NCBI GenBank assembly: GCA_019914995.1
Contig: CM034131.1
Span: 9,146,501 to 9,210,500 of the forward strand
Source of the DNA: Acanthochlamys bracteata
Taxonomy: Eukaryota; Streptophyta; Magnoliopsida; Pandanales; Velloziaceae
Direction: 5' to 3'
Length of the DNA stretch: 64,000 nucleotides
Part shown: positions 17,890 to 30,100 of the stretch, one piece after another
How positions within the stretch are numbered: the first letter of the stretch is position 1
How the letters are laid out: the number at the start of each line of letters is the position of its first letter
Made by a program: the position numbers and the translations under genes
The notes under the pieces: generated by a model
Database searches by the model: none
The model's input: only the letters and a program-made list of their open reading frames with translations
Told to the model about the DNA's origin: nothing

Positions 17890-18438
17890 AAGAGTATGAG
17901 TGGGGCTTTTGGTTTGTTGAAGAGTGCGGGCTCGTCAATGAAAATTTTGTTGGTATATGTTGCTGCCCATAATCTTTTGTATTGGAAAGGGTGAAATGGA
18001 TAAAATGTTATGTCCAAAATTATTGGAAAGGCCTTTCTGTTGCTTCAGTTCAAAAATTGGGTAGCATTGCCATTTTGAGGTGTTTAAGCGATTAAAGAAT
18101 CTAAAGCTTTTTGTTCCTGACTTGTGTTGCCTTAGTTGAAATGCATTTTGTTTAAATTTCAATAAGCTGGCATTTACAATTTGGATAAGGATTAAAGTTT
18201 CTGAAAACCATAAACCTCTTTACATGTGCAACAATATGGAGCTTATCCTGCTTTTTTTTTTTTTGTTGGTGCGTGTTTTGCTAGTGTAGTTGACGTTTTA
18301 AACAAAATTTACAAACTTTCACTTGATTAACTATAATTCACCAAACCATGGAATTTATTATATTCCTATTGAAATGTGCAAGTGTTTGATCTGCCTTCAT
18401 GAAATGTGGAAGCATCACTAAGACATTTTATCAAACAC

Positions 18439-20430
18439 ATGAGAAGCAAAAGTAGAGAATTGTTAAGGAACCTCTTCAGTTCCTCTCCAGAAGACATCAA
18501 CTCAATTTCTCAGCTCCACTCTCTTCTCCTGCGCACTGGATTTCTTCCCTCTGACAACTTCTTCGCCACCAAACTGGTTTCAGCTTACTCCAAACTCTTA
18601 TTTGTCGATCACGCGCGCGTCCTGTTCGATGAAATTTCGCAACCAAATACCCATCTCTGGAACGCAATCTTGCGCGCGTATTCCCGCGCCAAGCAATGGA
18701 AAACAACACTTGACCTTTTCCGTCGCATGAAACGAGGTTCTAATTTTCATCGATGTTGCAAACCGGATTCCTTCACTTTGTCTATTGTTGTCAAAGCTTG
18801 CGCGGGTCTTCCTGCTATCGGCACAGGCAGCGCTGTGCATGTAATGATTTTGAAGGATTTTAAAGCACAAATGGACATGTTCGTTGGGTCAGCTTTAGTG
18901 GAAATGTATGCGAAGTTCGGAGCAATGGGTGATGCTCTCAAGGTGTTTGAAGGTTTTCCTGAGCCGGACGTAGTGCTGTGGACTTCGATGGTTACAGGGT
19001 TCCAGCAGAACGGGCAACCAGATGCAGCTGTGTTGTTTTTCTGTAGATTGACTGTAGAAAAATGTGTGAGGCCTGATCCGGTGACTCTCGTTAGCTTGGT
19101 TTCTGCTCTTGCACTAGTTGGGGATCTTCGCGCAGGAAAATCTTGCCATGGTTTTGTTGTCAGAATGGGGTTTGAATATGATAGAGCACTTGCAAATTCC
19201 ATTTTGCATTTGTATGCCAAGTCTGGTGCAGTTAGGTTAGGGAAGACATTGTTTGAGGTCATGCCAGAGAGAGATGTGATTACATGGAGTACGATGATTG
19301 CCTGTTACACTCAAGTCGGGAAGGCTGCTGATGCTTTGAGTATGTATAGGAGAATGAATGAGATAGGATTGGAGCCAAACTCAGTTACTGTTCTCAGTGC
19401 TTTGCAGGCATGTACGTTAGCTTGTGACTTGCAAGAAGGTAGAAACCTGCATGAACTTGCTGTTCGTAACAGTTTTGATACTGATGCTGCTGTTTCCACT
19501 GCACTGATTGATATGTACATGAAGTGCTCTTGCCATAGAGAAGCTGCCGATCTCTTTAATCAGATGCCAACCAAAGATGTTGTTTCTTGCGCCGCAATGA
19601 TTGGTGGTTATGCTGAGAACGGCTTGGCTAGCGAGTCCCTGAAGCTTTTCAAACGTATGCTTGTGCATGGTGTGAACCCTGATGCAGTTATTATGGTGAA
19701 GGTTCTTGCAGCATGTTCTGAAATAAAAAGTTTCCATCTAGCACTGTGCGTACATGGTTACATAGTCTGTGGTGGTTTTGATAACAAGGTCTTTGTGAGT
19801 GCAGCACTTGTGGACTTGCATGCAAAGTGTGGAAATTTGAACCATGCAGTTAGAGTATTCGAAAGTGTGAGAGAGAAAGATGTGGTATTGTGGAGTTCAA
19901 TGATTGAAGGTTATGGTATCCATGGTCTTGGTAGCAAGGCCTTGGAAATGTTTTACAGGATGACTAAGTCTTCTGTGAGACCAAATGGGGTGACATTCAT
20001 CTCAGTCTTATCTGCTTGTAGCCATACTGGAATGGTAGACAAGGGAAAGAAGATCTACCATTGCATGAAGACTGTTTATGGGTTGGAGCCTAGTGCAGAC
20101 CACTGTAATATAATGGTTGACATGCTTGGGCGTAGCGGCTGTTTGCACGAGGCCCTGAGGCTTATTGAAGATATGAGAACTCCAGTCGGACCTCATACCT
20201 GGTGTGCTTTGCTTGCAGGCTGTAGGGTACATCAAAATATTGAGATTGGTGAGGTAGCAGCTAGGAATTTACTTGGGTTAGAGCCTAACCATGCGGGATA
20301 TTATAATCTCCTTTCAAACTTATACGCTTTTGAAGGAAAATGGGGGAATGCAGCAGAAATTAAGAACATTGTTGACAACAGAGGAATAACAAAATTACCT
20401 GCACACAGTTCGGTTGCAATTGGTATTTGA
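18439..20430 (+). CDS. Pentatricopeptide repeat protein, PLS class, E subgroup
   Basis: Intronless frame of 663 residues. The frame is open from 18403, but the first codon there is GTG; the first in-frame ATG is at 18439 (MRSKSRELLRNLF) and an in-frame TGA lies at 18400, so 18439 is chosen. About 13-15 PPR motifs (about 40-560) show the P-L-S pattern, for example VSAYSKLLFVDHARVLFDE, LVEMYAKFGAMGDALKVF and MIDMYMK-like segments. The C-terminus carries the E motif (WCALLAGCRVHQNIEIGE...LLSNLYAFEGKW) and stops without a DYW domain. PLS-class proteins bind organelle RNA and most act in C-to-U editing, with DYW activity supplied by partners when absent. Organelle and target sites cannot be told from sequence here. 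Confidence 0.93.
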   Translation: MRSKSRELLRNLFSSSPEDINSISQLHSLLLRTGFLPSDNFFATKLVSAYSKLLFVDHARVLFDEISQPNTHLWNAILRAYSRAKQWKTTLDLFRRMKRGSNFHRCCKPDSFTLSIVVKACAGLPAIGTGSAVHVMILKDFKAQMDMFVGSALVEMYAKFGAMGDALKVFEGFPEPDVVLWTSMVTGFQQNGQPDAAVLFFCRLTVEKCVRPDPVTLVSLVSALALVGDLRAGKSCHGFVVRMGFEYDRALANSILHLYAKSGAVRLGKTLFEVMPERDVITWSTMIACYTQVGKAADALSMYRRMNEIGLEPNSVTVLSALQACTLACDLQEGRNLHELAVRNSFDTDAAVSTALIDMYMKCSCHREAADLFNQMPTKDVVSCAAMIGGYAENGLASESLKLFKRMLVHGVNPDAVIMVKVLAACSEIKSFHLALCVHGYIVCGGFDNKVFVSAALVDLHAKCGNLNHAVRVFESVREKDVVLWSSMIEGYGIHGLGSKALEMFYRMTKSSVRPNGVTFISVLSACSHTGMVDKGKKIYHCMKTVYGLEPSADHCNIMVDMLGRSGCLHEALRLIEDMRTPVGPHTWCALLAGCRVHQNIEIGEVAARNLLGLEPNHAGYYNLLSNLYAFEGKWGNAAEIKNIVDNRGITKLPAHSSVAIGI

Positions 20431-21526
20431 AAACCTAACTTTCTTTTAACAGATGGGCTACAGGAAATGCACTATGGGTAACACTTGGCGATTAAAGCTG
20501 AGTAGTGTCCTCTAAATACAGTTTTATGAATACAGGTTGAAAATTTCTATGAAGTCTTTGCAGCCAGAAGTTCTGCAATGTCACTTGCTAGTAAGATAGG
20601 AGTTGCGGAGAGGTTCAACTTCTGATCATTGTAAGACGATGGACTTGCTAACAGTTATTAGACAAGAAATGAGTTTGCTGGCAGTTGTAGTATGATATTT
20701 GGATAATCTAGCAAGGACAGGCTCTGGCATGCTTGTGCTGCTTTAAGAGCTGCACATTTATGCTGATAATTGGTTTAAGAGCTCCTTGCATCAGAATTTC
20801 AGGGGAATTTTCTTATGGTAAACACAAAGTTGCAACAGGTAGATATGGTCAGGAAGTTGATGACTAGACGATTTCAGGTACGGAGTCTATTATAGTTGGC
20901 AATTTTGATAATCTTATTTATCATAAAAGTATCATCTTAGTCTATGGTTTCATCAAGCTCCTGTTTTTCCCAGCAACATAACTATGCCTCCAATTTTTTG
21001 TAAAGACTTTTGCTTTGTACCAAAATACAGGGTTTTTGTCATTCGTGGAAGCTTTTTGCACGAGTTTTATATATTTTCTTTTAAATGTCTGAGCCCCAAA
21101 GTCAAATCCAAAGAATACAAGACTGGATCTGGTTCAGCAAGACCATCTCTTTCAGCAGTCAAACCAAAACAAAAAGATTTGGTCTTTTCGTTTTTGGAGT
21201 TTTAGAGACTTTACTTGATAAGTGGAAAAAATTTTGCTTTTATGTTATGGTGATGCTTCCCTACTTAAGTGTTTGCTAGGCAACCTTAGGACCAAAGTTA
21301 CAAAGAGCATCAAGAACCAAGCATTTCTGTTATACTATTAGGAGTTTTATCGATATAGGTCCTCTCATAATGTTATGTTAAAAAGCCATCTTTTTAGCCA
21401 TACAAACATCTCTTCTAAGTGGTTTTCAGAACACCTCTATGATTGGATCAGCAACACTAGATATTCTTTATGATCCTCAGAGTTTGTCTTCTTGATGTGA
21501 GACTAACCCAACTGTGGAACTCTGTA
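20431..21526. other. PPR 3' flank and spacer
   Basis: Probable 3' UTR of the PPR gene followed by spacer. I saw no coding segment that matches a family; short open frames near 21.0-21.3 kb have no recognisable domain. Confidence 0.4.
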
Positions 21527-22600
21527 GATTCTGGTGCTGGAACAGGAAGAGTCTCCAAGAATCATCTTCTTAAATTTTTCAATGAGGTAAGTACTTCTTA
21601 TGTGAAAATGTATGCTTATAGTGACCATGAAAGCACACGGTCCTCGTGATGCGCAAGTCTCAATATTAAGCATTGGAGATATTTAAAACTTTTCTCAACC
21701 AATTGTCATGTTTTTGAAAATTGCTTTGCTTTTATTCTTTAAGTGCAAGCAGAGGCCACTCTGCTATGCAGATTTGCAAAGCAAAGAAGCTACTGATTTC
21801 TGCAGGAACACATTATTTCTGCTAGCTTACAGGCATTCAACCAATACTTCTTACTTTCTTGAAATAGGTTGATCTTGTTGGGTGTCGCAGTTTCTTGATG
21901 CTGCTCATGAAAAAGTTAGCTCCTGATGACGACTTAGGTTAAGATTTACAAATGGCTGTTTACTTTTATTGTGTTCCTGTCCAGTTATGTTGTTCTGTTC
22001 CTCATATTCCATGCTGTAGCTATGAGTAAGGTTGTGCATTTTATTGTTTTGAGAAAACTGTCACTACCTTTTCTCGAATTGTAAAGAGTAAAACTGGATT
22101 TGTCTATTGGTCTTTATTTGATATTCGTCACTTTCTTAACTCCAAACTCACTCATATTTTTACTTTTCTAGTTTACATGAACATCATTAAAAGTGATGTT
22201 GCATTATTTTGCTGATCCTATTTAAATGCATAGGTTGAACTCAAACCCAACTAGAATGTTGCAAGAAGTGGTATGATTTCCCTCCACTTGGTCAATGCCT
22301 TACGCTCTTTGGATTCTTTTTTACCCAATAGAAGTTTTCATTGCTTTTGATAGTGTTTCAGGCTTTGTACTAGATAAGGATGATCAAAGCTTCACTAGAT
22401 CTGATAAATACTTAAAGGAGCTACTTGATCAATGCAGGCTTTACAACTACGCTAAGAAGGTACATTAACATTTTTTGTTTTGGCAAGCATAAGGTGTACT
22501 AAAATCTAAGATGTGACTGTCAGGATCAAACAGGACTTCCTGAAGAGCTGGCATGCAGCGGATGTATGCTTTAGAGATCAATAGAGTAAATAGTTCGAAT
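21527..22600 (+). pseudogene. Decayed alpha-N-terminal protein methyltransferase gene
   Basis: Four fossil exons resemble the NTMT1/METTL11A family in order. 21527-21586 reads DSGAGTGRVSKNHLLKFFNE, the SAM-binding motif I, and ends at a GTAAGT donor. 21868-21925 reads VDLVG then, in another frame, QFLDAAHEKVSS and a stop. 22362-22459 reads GFVLDKDDQSFTRSDKYLKE and onward to a GTACAT donor. From 22524 it reads DQTGLPEEL, then shifts frame to RMYALEINR. The central exons, with the core of the methyltransferase domain, are missing between 21.9 and 22.3 kb. Known active members methylate the N-terminal amine of proteins bearing an XPK/XPR motif. Retained introns mark an unprocessed duplicate. Confidence 0.82.
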
Positions 22601-23639
22601 TCAGGTTTCAAGGGGAACCGAAGCAATAGACCTGTTGTCATCAAGTCTTAAATCTGTAATAGCTGATAGATCACTTCAAACATTTTCCTTTTTTCTCCTA
22701 CAGCTATGTAATTTATCTTTTGTAGTGCAGAGGCAGCTGCATGTAAATGCTTTTGGGGAAGGGGATTTTTTTGATGAAATTAAATTTGTCCACCAGTTGA
22801 ATTTAATTTGCTTATGAAAAATTTGTCCACTTATGTTCTTCAGTTCACAAAAAGAATGCTTGTTTTTAGTTCAACCGTGAATCATTTGTTATACATGATT
22901 TTGTCCAAAGTTATAAATTTGTTACGCAGAGCATTACATGTTTGGTTAGAAAGGTGTACATGGTCGCGTGGCCTAACGGACAATGCTTTTTAATCTCTTC
23001 CTGACTACCAGATTTCAATTGATTTGAAGAACAAGACTCATCATATGACCGTTGCTCGATCAATGAACATGCCAAGTATGGGTATCAGTAAACTAACGTT
23101 AGTAATCAGCTTTTGTTAATTCCTTGTAGATATTTTGGATCAACTCTTCTAATAAGTTTTATGGTCAGCAGCAAAGTTGGTAATACAGCAAATACACTGC
23201 TGTATTAAATTTTGTTATTACTTTTTATATTAAATTTTTAGATAAAAAAATAGAATTTATTTTTAAAATTTTTTTGTTTTAAAATTAAAAACTTATTTTT
23301 AAAAGCACTCGTAAATCCAACGCGCATCTGCTATCAAAGTCTTAATTCCAATATTTAGCTATTGAGTCAAGAACGAGAAATGCAAGTTTTCTACAATTTA
23401 CAAGTTCTTTCTCCAATTCCAGGAAAAAAAATAAAACTGAAAGAGAAGCATTCATGCCTATTGATGACTGCAATCTCGGATCGTCTTGTAAGCCTATGAA
23501 TATGCCTCTTTCTTTCGTACATGACCAAGTCGTTATTTGTTTTTTCTACTACAAGCTCCACCAAATTTTCTTTGAAGAGTGCAATTTATCTCAAGCAATT
23601 GTGCTATCTTTCCCATTTGGCACTAACAAAGATTATTTT
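22601..23639. other. Spacer with one A/T-rich block
   Basis: No gene is supported. About 23205-23300 is an A/T-rich block similar in composition to the MITE-like elements elsewhere in the window. A short string at 22962-22985 resembles the first third of a tRNA-Arg gene but is not continued. Confidence 0.35.
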
Positions 23640-23891
23640 AAATTTCACACGGTGATATTAACTGCAGTGCGGATATTGACGGTCAGTGTCTGGCTGAGTT
23701 ACAGGCGCCTGGTGGGTGTAGCAATCCCCGCACTGTGTTTAACTGATCAGTTCTGCTGTAACTCCGGCAGCTGCAGTCCGACGAACTTCTCGCAGTACTT
23801 CAAGTCTCGTTGCCAACAGTTATCGAAAGGATGATGCAACAAATACTTTCACTTGCCGTGGTGGTAGCACTGACTGCAGTGTCACCTTCTG
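23640..23891 (+). pseudogene. 3' fragment of a thaumatin-like (osmotin) gene
   Basis: Only the C-terminal third remains: SADIDGQC, LQAPGGCSNPRTVFN, then a frame break. Compared with the intact gene next door, the break looks like a 2-nt deletion in the codons after TVF. The match resumes in another frame with TDQFCCNSGSCSPTNFSQYF and KSRC, and after a second break with RKDDATNTFTC and a final CSVTF-stop. A signal peptide and N-terminal two-thirds were not found upstream. It is on the plus strand, tail to tail with the intact minus-strand gene at 24258-24935. Confidence 0.88.
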
Positions 23892-24257
23892 ATCCTTGAG
23901 CACTGGCTAGTGATTCATTGATAATGGATTCACAAATACGTAATCCATCTAAATTGATAATGGATTTAAGAAAAAAAACAACAACAACAAAAAACCAAGA
24001 GGTAAAAATAAATATAAAGGAGTAAATAGCAAAACATGCATGCTGGAAAACATAATATGTATGAACTCGGTTTATTTCTCATTCAATAATATAAACCTGA
24101 GACATCTCTCTCAGGTCTTTATTACATGTTACAGATTTCTCCGGACCAAATAAAACATGCATCGTCCACGATCTGGTCTATTATTATTTTGTTTTGCTAT
24201 ATTACATATTTCAGTTTTATTAATTACCATGAACCGCGATCTCCATGCTACTCTTCT

Positions 24258-24935
24258 TCAAGGGCAGAAGGTGACGGTGTAGTCAGTGCCGCTGGGGCAA
24301 GTGAAGGTACTGGTAGCATCATCTTTCGGATAACTATACGAATCTGGACAACGTTGCTTGAAGAACTTCGAGTAGTCCGTCGGACCACAGCTGCCTGAAT
24401 TACAGCAATACTGGTCAGTCTTGAACACAGTGCAAGGATTGTTGCACCCACCAGGCGCCCTCAACTGCGACGGACACTGGCCATTAATATCAGCATTGCA
24501 TTTTATATCATGGCAGTTTCCGTTAGTCGGCTTGAAATCCATAGGAACATTGAATCCGTCGACTAGTGAAATATCGTAGAAATCAAGGTTCTGGAATTGT
24601 CTGAGAGCAAATTCGGCGAGAGTGTTAGGTGGGCGGCCGTAACCAGTACAGGCAAGGACTCCACCGCAGTCTCCGGTCTGGCATGAACCGCGACCGCTTC
24701 CGTCGAAGTTGCAACCTGTACGGCCCCAAACGCGGCCGCCGGTTGTTCCTGCGGGTACGTTGATGTCCCAGCTTTGGCCTCGGTTGAGCTGTCGGCCACC
24801 GCCGGGTACGGCTGCTGCCCAGACTGTGTACGGGCAGTTGTTAACGACGTGGAAGTTGGCAGCGTATGCAACGGAGAATGCTAAGAAGGGGATGAAGAAT
24901 AGGAGCAGAGAGTTAGTGCTTGCTGAAATAGCCAT
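24258..24935 (-). CDS. Osmotin/thaumatin-like protein (PR-5 family)
   Basis: Single-exon gene of 225 residues. A 25-residue signal peptide (ending SVAYA) precedes mature [16 protein letters not shown]. The thaumatin signature appears as [12 protein letters not shown] (G-x-x-x-C-x-T-G-D-C). The later segments [27 protein letters not shown] and [18 protein letters not shown] and the C-terminal FCP are standard, and the cysteine spacing fits the 16-Cys large thaumatin-like type. Such proteins are secreted or vacuolar, induced by pathogens and osmotic stress, and many are antifungal. The ending at FCP without a long acidic tail argues against a C-terminal vacuolar propeptide. It is head to head with the gene at 26055. 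Confidence 0.96.
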   Translation of the reverse strand: MAISASTNSLLLFFIPFLAFSVAYAANFHVVNNCPYTVWAAAVPGGGRQLNRGQSWDINVPAGTTGGRVWGRTGCNFDGSGRGSCQTGDCGGVLACTGYGRPPNTLAEFALRQFQNLDFYDISLVDGFNVPMDFKPTNGNCHDIKCNADINGQCPSQLRAPGGCNNPCTVFKTDQYCCNSGSCGPTDYSKFFKQRCPDSYSYPKDDATSTFTCPSGTDYTVTFCP

Positions 24936-26054
24936 TGTTGATGATTTTGATTTCTTCTTGGTTGTGTTTGTGTCAAAGGGAATGAATGAGGGTGATATTT
25001 ATAGGTGTTAATGGAGAGTGATGGATTGACCAGAGCCTCTGGAAATTTTGTAAGATTTATGAAGTGTGCGGAGTTAATCGAATTAGCTTGAGAACTTTGA
25101 AACTGATGTTGAATGAACATGTGCCAGGAGACGACCGCCGCATAGAGCTTGTTTTAGTCTTCACCGTAAATGATTTTAGATTTTATTTTTGAATGACTTT
25201 TTATATTTACTTTTACAAATTTACTCTCGCAAATTTATTCTTTGTAACTATCTTTCTACTCACTTTAAAAAAAAATCAACTTCCAAACAAATAAAACACG
25301 CCCATATTTGGAGGAAGAGGCAAAAGAATTCGTACATCAATAGGTAGCTAGGCAGCTAGCTTATCTTTTCTAAGTTTGCAATATTTTGTTTGTGCTTTCT
25401 CAATCTGATTGCAGAAAAGTTTGTCAAATGTGGAAGACTAAGATTGGAATTTGTCTTAGAAAGATAGAATTTGGAAAGACATTTTGTATTGACTGAAAAT
25501 TGTGATTAAAATTTGGAAAGCATATGCACCAGTCGAAGAAGTCTAGCTGCCAATGTGGACAAAGCAGTGCAAGTTACCTACAGAGAATGGTATTCCGTCT
25601 GTCAAGGCCATTTTGAAGGCAGCAGCCACGAATGCAATGAGTCACTAAAACATAATTACCATTCAACACATTCTGATGCACTATGTAACTTATTTATCAT
25701 GTGTGTCAGTTCGGTTTTTTCCAAATTGATAAGAAAGGTAAAGATTGGGATAGACCTTACATTTTCTAGGTAAACCTTGGCATCAACCAAAAACTTCATC
25801 ATATCACCCACAAGGATAACATTCACAACTTCAAGTTGGAATTTTCTCTCTTTTTATATATTATTAGTAATCAGTTACGTTTTGAACAGGTTACTTGCCG
25901 CAGAATAAGAACAGTTCAATATCATAATACATTGTTAATCAGGGTCAGTGAAACAATTTCTCGTCACCAGAAAAAAAAAAAAAAAAAATCTTGAGCATCT
26001 CTATATATATATATATATATTTACCATCTCTTTAATTTGCTTAAATCAGCGTCA
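24936..26054. promoter_or_regulatory. Shared intergenic promoter region of two PR-5 genes
   Basis: The 1.1-kb region separates two divergent osmotin-like genes. The minus-strand gene has TATAAATAT at 24995-25003, about 60 bp before its ATG. The plus-strand gene has an alternating TA run at 26001-26020, about 35-50 bp before its ATG, and a poly-A tract before that (25974-25988). A W-box-like TTGACT lies at 25489-25494; WRKY factors bind such sites in defence genes. No other gene is seen. Confidence 0.55.
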
Positions 26055-26729
26055 ATGGCTTCAGTAAGCATTACGTGTCTTCTTATATTCATCCCCTTCG
26101 TTGTGTTCTCTATTGCCAACGCTGCCAACTTCCACGTTCTCAACAGCTGCACCTACACCGTCTGGGCAGCTGTTATCCCTGGTGGAGGCAAGCAGCTCAA
26201 TCCCGGCGAATCTTGGGACGTCGACGTGCCTGCGGGAACTACCGGTGGCCGTCTATGGGGTCGCACTGGCTGCAGTTTCAACAGCACTGGTCAAGGCTCA
26301 TGCCAAACAGGCGACTGCAGCGGTGTGCTCAACTGTACAACTTACGGCAAGCCTCCCAACACTCTTGCCGAATTTGCTCTCAAGCAATTCTCGAACCTTG
26401 ATTTCTATGATATTTCACTCGTCGACGGATTCAATATCCCCATGGATTACAGACCAACAAACAGTAACTGCCATGGAGTTGCCTGCAAAAGGGATATCAA
26501 TGGGGAGTGTCCAGCAGAGTTGAGGGCACCTGGGGGATGCAACAATCCTTGCACTGTGTTCAAGAACGACTTGTACTGTTGTACTTCCAGCCACTGCACA
26601 ACAACAAACTACACGCAGTTCTTTAGGCAACGATGCCCGGATGCATATCCATATAGTAATCCAGACGCTGCGTCCACCACTGTCTGTCCTTCTGGGACTA
26701 CTGACTACAAAGTTATCTTCTGCCCTTGA
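26055..26729 (+). CDS. Osmotin/thaumatin-like protein (PR-5 family), second copy
   Basis: Single-exon gene of 224 residues. The open frame extends to 26037, but the first ATG is at 26055 ([12 protein letters not shown]). A 23-residue signal peptide ends SIANA and mature [16 protein letters not shown] follows. The signature is [12 protein letters not shown]. The rest runs parallel to the first copy ([27 protein letters not shown]), but the last third differs: [15 protein letters not shown] replaces [15 protein letters not shown]. It carries potential N-glycosylation sites at NST, NCT and NYT that the other copy lacks at these places. Same family role as the neighbour; the two have diverged enough to have separate expression or targets. 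Confidence 0.96.
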   Translation: MASVSITCLLIFIPFVVFSIANAANFHVLNSCTYTVWAAVIPGGGKQLNPGESWDVDVPAGTTGGRLWGRTGCSFNSTGQGSCQTGDCSGVLNCTTYGKPPNTLAEFALKQFSNLDFYDISLVDGFNIPMDYRPTNSNCHGVACKRDINGECPAELRAPGGCNNPCTVFKNDLYCCTSSHCTTTNYTQFFRQRCPDAYPYSNPDAASTTVCPSGTTDYKVIFCP

Positions 26730-27156
26730 GATCAGCGGAATCAGGTCCTGTTGATATATTTATTAGATGGAAGAGAAATTGCTAATAGCTCTAAGAGAAT
26801 AAAGCCCCAAATAAGGAGTACATATTGACCATTGTACCATGCAATCAATCAAACTATGTATCCAACTTTTCAGCTTGTGTTGAAGTATCTAGAAAAAAGA
26901 AACACGTAAATCAAGTATTAAAAATTGAAGGAACTCATTTCAGGTGGCCTCAAAATTACAATCAGAAGCAGCACATCACAAGCCACGCACCATTCACCAA
27001 GAGTGAGTGATGTGCCTAAGAATGGCTGTTTCAATTGACTGATATGGAAAAACAAAGGCAAAAGCATCTAGAACCAGCTCAAACTATGAACATCCTAACT
27101 CAGGCTGCCTAAACTGGCTGCCTATACCCAGCTACTCGTAAAAGAATTGGTATAGC
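26730..27156. other. Convergent 3' flanks
   Basis: Holds the 3' UTR of the plus-strand osmotin gene and the 3' UTR of the minus-strand EMB1611-like gene. Nothing else is seen. Confidence 0.4.
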
Positions 27157-30100
27157 CTACTTGACATCTACAAAATCTATGCTGCATGCTTTTGCAGTTG
27201 CATTCTTAACATGACTTGAAACATCTATTGTCTGCTGGTGGACGTTACAATCTTTAAAGAAATCGAGCGATAAGGATTGTTGCTCCCGTGTCAGATGAGA
27301 GAACCACTTCTTTACACATTCAAGAATACCAGACTGACTTGAATCCTGCCGGATCTTCGTGCAACCACCAACAATTACTTGTAATGTTGGGGAAAGGAAA
27401 CTAAGAAGGGAGCTGATAGCTGCAAATTGAGTGGGAAGTGATGCTTTCCCGATAATATTTTTGTCAACAATAGCAGATAAAGTACAACCAAGTTTTACAA
27501 CTTCATTCTGATCATAGCCCGCTGCATCAATCCGTTGCCTGAATAAATGAAATTTTCAGTACGGTAATATGGCTAACTCTGTAAAGTACCAGAACTGATC
27601 GCATAATAAAAGTGAGCAAACTAGTTGTATTACTGTATTGAATGATGAAGAGAAAACAGCTATTATGATTATACAAATGCTATATATGATATGTCCTTAA
27701 ATGACAAAATATAATGTCAATCTCATTAAATTGCCAATAAGTCGCTCTTCAGAATATTGGGGCCATGCACATACACATATGTTAAGTTATCCTAAAAAGT
27801 ATTATGAAAAGAACATCAAAATTCTCAAAGACAGCAGTACTTGTGAGAATCTAAGAGACCCAGACAGAAATCATTGGATTCAACACTCCTACCACTAGTA
27901 TCACTAGGCTTAATCCATCAACAACTTTGAATTTGATTGGAAGTTTTCTATACAGAGTATGCAGCAACAAGGAAAATCACGCATATATAACAAGAAGTGA
28001 CCTAAACTCAAAAGACATGTTTATTAATAATATAAATAAAAGCCGGAAGGTTCAGATGCATTTAAAGTATAACATACCTTGCAATTTGACTAATTAGTAC
28101 AAACAGAGCTGCCAAAAACTCTTCATGAGCACATGCATCTAACAGCTCCAGAAGTTGAGGCAAAACATTGTCATATGTCCAATCCCAGCTCTGAAGATTA
28201 AACAATAGTAGAAGTTAACAGGACATCTAGAAACGAATAGATCATTTTTTATGATGTCGTAATAACAGAAATAAAATGCACTAAATTAAATACAAAATAA
28301 ATATTTAGACTTAGAAAGCAGCTTTGTTTGAGTAGCCACTGGGTTCCAACGTAGAAGAGATCGATACATTATAATTTATTGCAGCTTGGAAATCCTATAA
28401 TGCCATATTTTCAACCGTCTTCAAACAACATATAATAAAGTATGAGATGCTAATTACATAGAAACAAGAAAATGTTTAAACAAAATTGATATTAGGTTTA
28501 AATGCATACCATGCAGCATCCGATCAGCTCCACCAAAGAAAGAGTCTCAGTGAAGTTGCAGAGAGCATCATCAGTTCCATCCCAAGAAATGAATGCTGCT
28601 ATTGAATCTCCTTTGTAAGTGCTCGACTGCCTGACATCAGCCATAGCATAGTCTTCCAGCTTATTAATAAGCAAAACTACTATATCCTCCATACTAAGTG
28701 CATCCCGGACAAATGGACACCGGTTAAAATGAGAAGAGCATTTTTCCACCACAGTAACCGAATCATGAGCTAAAGTAACAGGATTGAGCCTCTCTTCTCC
28801 TTCCTCAACAAATAAGACCACTGATCTTATGACATTAACAAGAACATTGTTGTTTGCTATATCGAAGTATTTTTCCCCACATACAGCTACAATTGCATGA
28901 AGAATTGCTAGAATCCAGGACGACTCCTTCAAATGTACTCGAAGAATTCTATACGAGACCTCCAAAAGATGCCTAGTGTGCCCAGTTGCAGCACAAAAAG
29001 ATGCCAATATGATGCAACCCGCCAAGCACTGCTCCAAAGTGGCACTTTTGGCTGTTACATACTTATCTCCAATATTCTCAAGAAAATAATTGTAAGAGAT
29101 ATTAGGATGTCCATCTGCACCATCAGTACAAACCATGACCTCTCTGTAGACAAGAAACTCCTCCATAAGGTTCACAAGCATGTCTACTCCACATATTTCT
29201 CGAAGTAACTCCCAGACCTCTGCATCCAGTATTACAGCGTAATTAGATCAACATAACTTAGTTGAATCCAAATACTGTCAAGAAGAATAAGGTTTAACCA
29301 ATTTATCTAAACATGCAAAATCCTCAGATAAATACTTGCATTGTATCACATTAAATACTCTGGTTATCAGAATGTATGCTCACCTCTACTTATATCTGTG
29401 ACAGGAAAGTCTGATAGATGCTGGTAGCTTTGATTTCCATCATAGCAGGAAACTGCCTGTAGCTTACCGCCGATAGTGCACAACAGTAATGATACAAAGA
29501 CAGAAGCTTTCTCCCTGGTAAATAGGTTAAAGATTTAAAAAGGAGGAAGGTCAACTCTCACTCCATAGACACATCAAAATCATGAAGATACCACATCAAA
29601 AAGTTGCACCCAAATAATCATATTAATTTGGTATTGCAAAAATCTCTTACCAAGTTAGCAGATTCCTCTCCAACGATAAACGCTGCAGTATTTCAATAAA
29701 ATCTGAACGATGGTCACCGGGCTTCTTATGAACATAAAAATTTATTACATTTAGGATCTTTGATAGGCTGTTACCATCCCTTTTACTCAAAAAAACTACA
29801 AAATATGGGAAATTCCATTCATCTTGAAAAATATGTTGTTCTGCACATTGAATTTCTGGTTCCTTGGCACAAGAAGATGGCACTTTCAGTTCTGCATCCT
29901 TTCTCACAGTGAACCCTGAAAGAAAACACTTGATCAGTCACATGACATTGATATTCTGACGCCACATTCAACATGCATCAGAAAGACTAAGAAGTGAACT
30001 TCTGAACTATTGAAGATAGTGTATTAGCTTACAGTTATCTGCTGGATCGCAAGTATCATTGTGGAGCATGCGATCATGCGTCGTGTCAGCGTCTCCAGAT

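Noticed and set aside
22962-22985. tRNA-Arg-like 5' end (GGTCGCGTGGCCTAACGGA)
   Set aside because: The A-box-like part fits a plant tRNA-Arg, but there is no anticodon stem, T-arm B box or matching acceptor strand downstream. At most a tiny tRNA or SINE remnant.
26075-26523. Two long frames within the second osmotin gene
   Set aside because: Out-of-frame shadows of a GC-richer single-exon gene; cysteine motif is only in the true frame.
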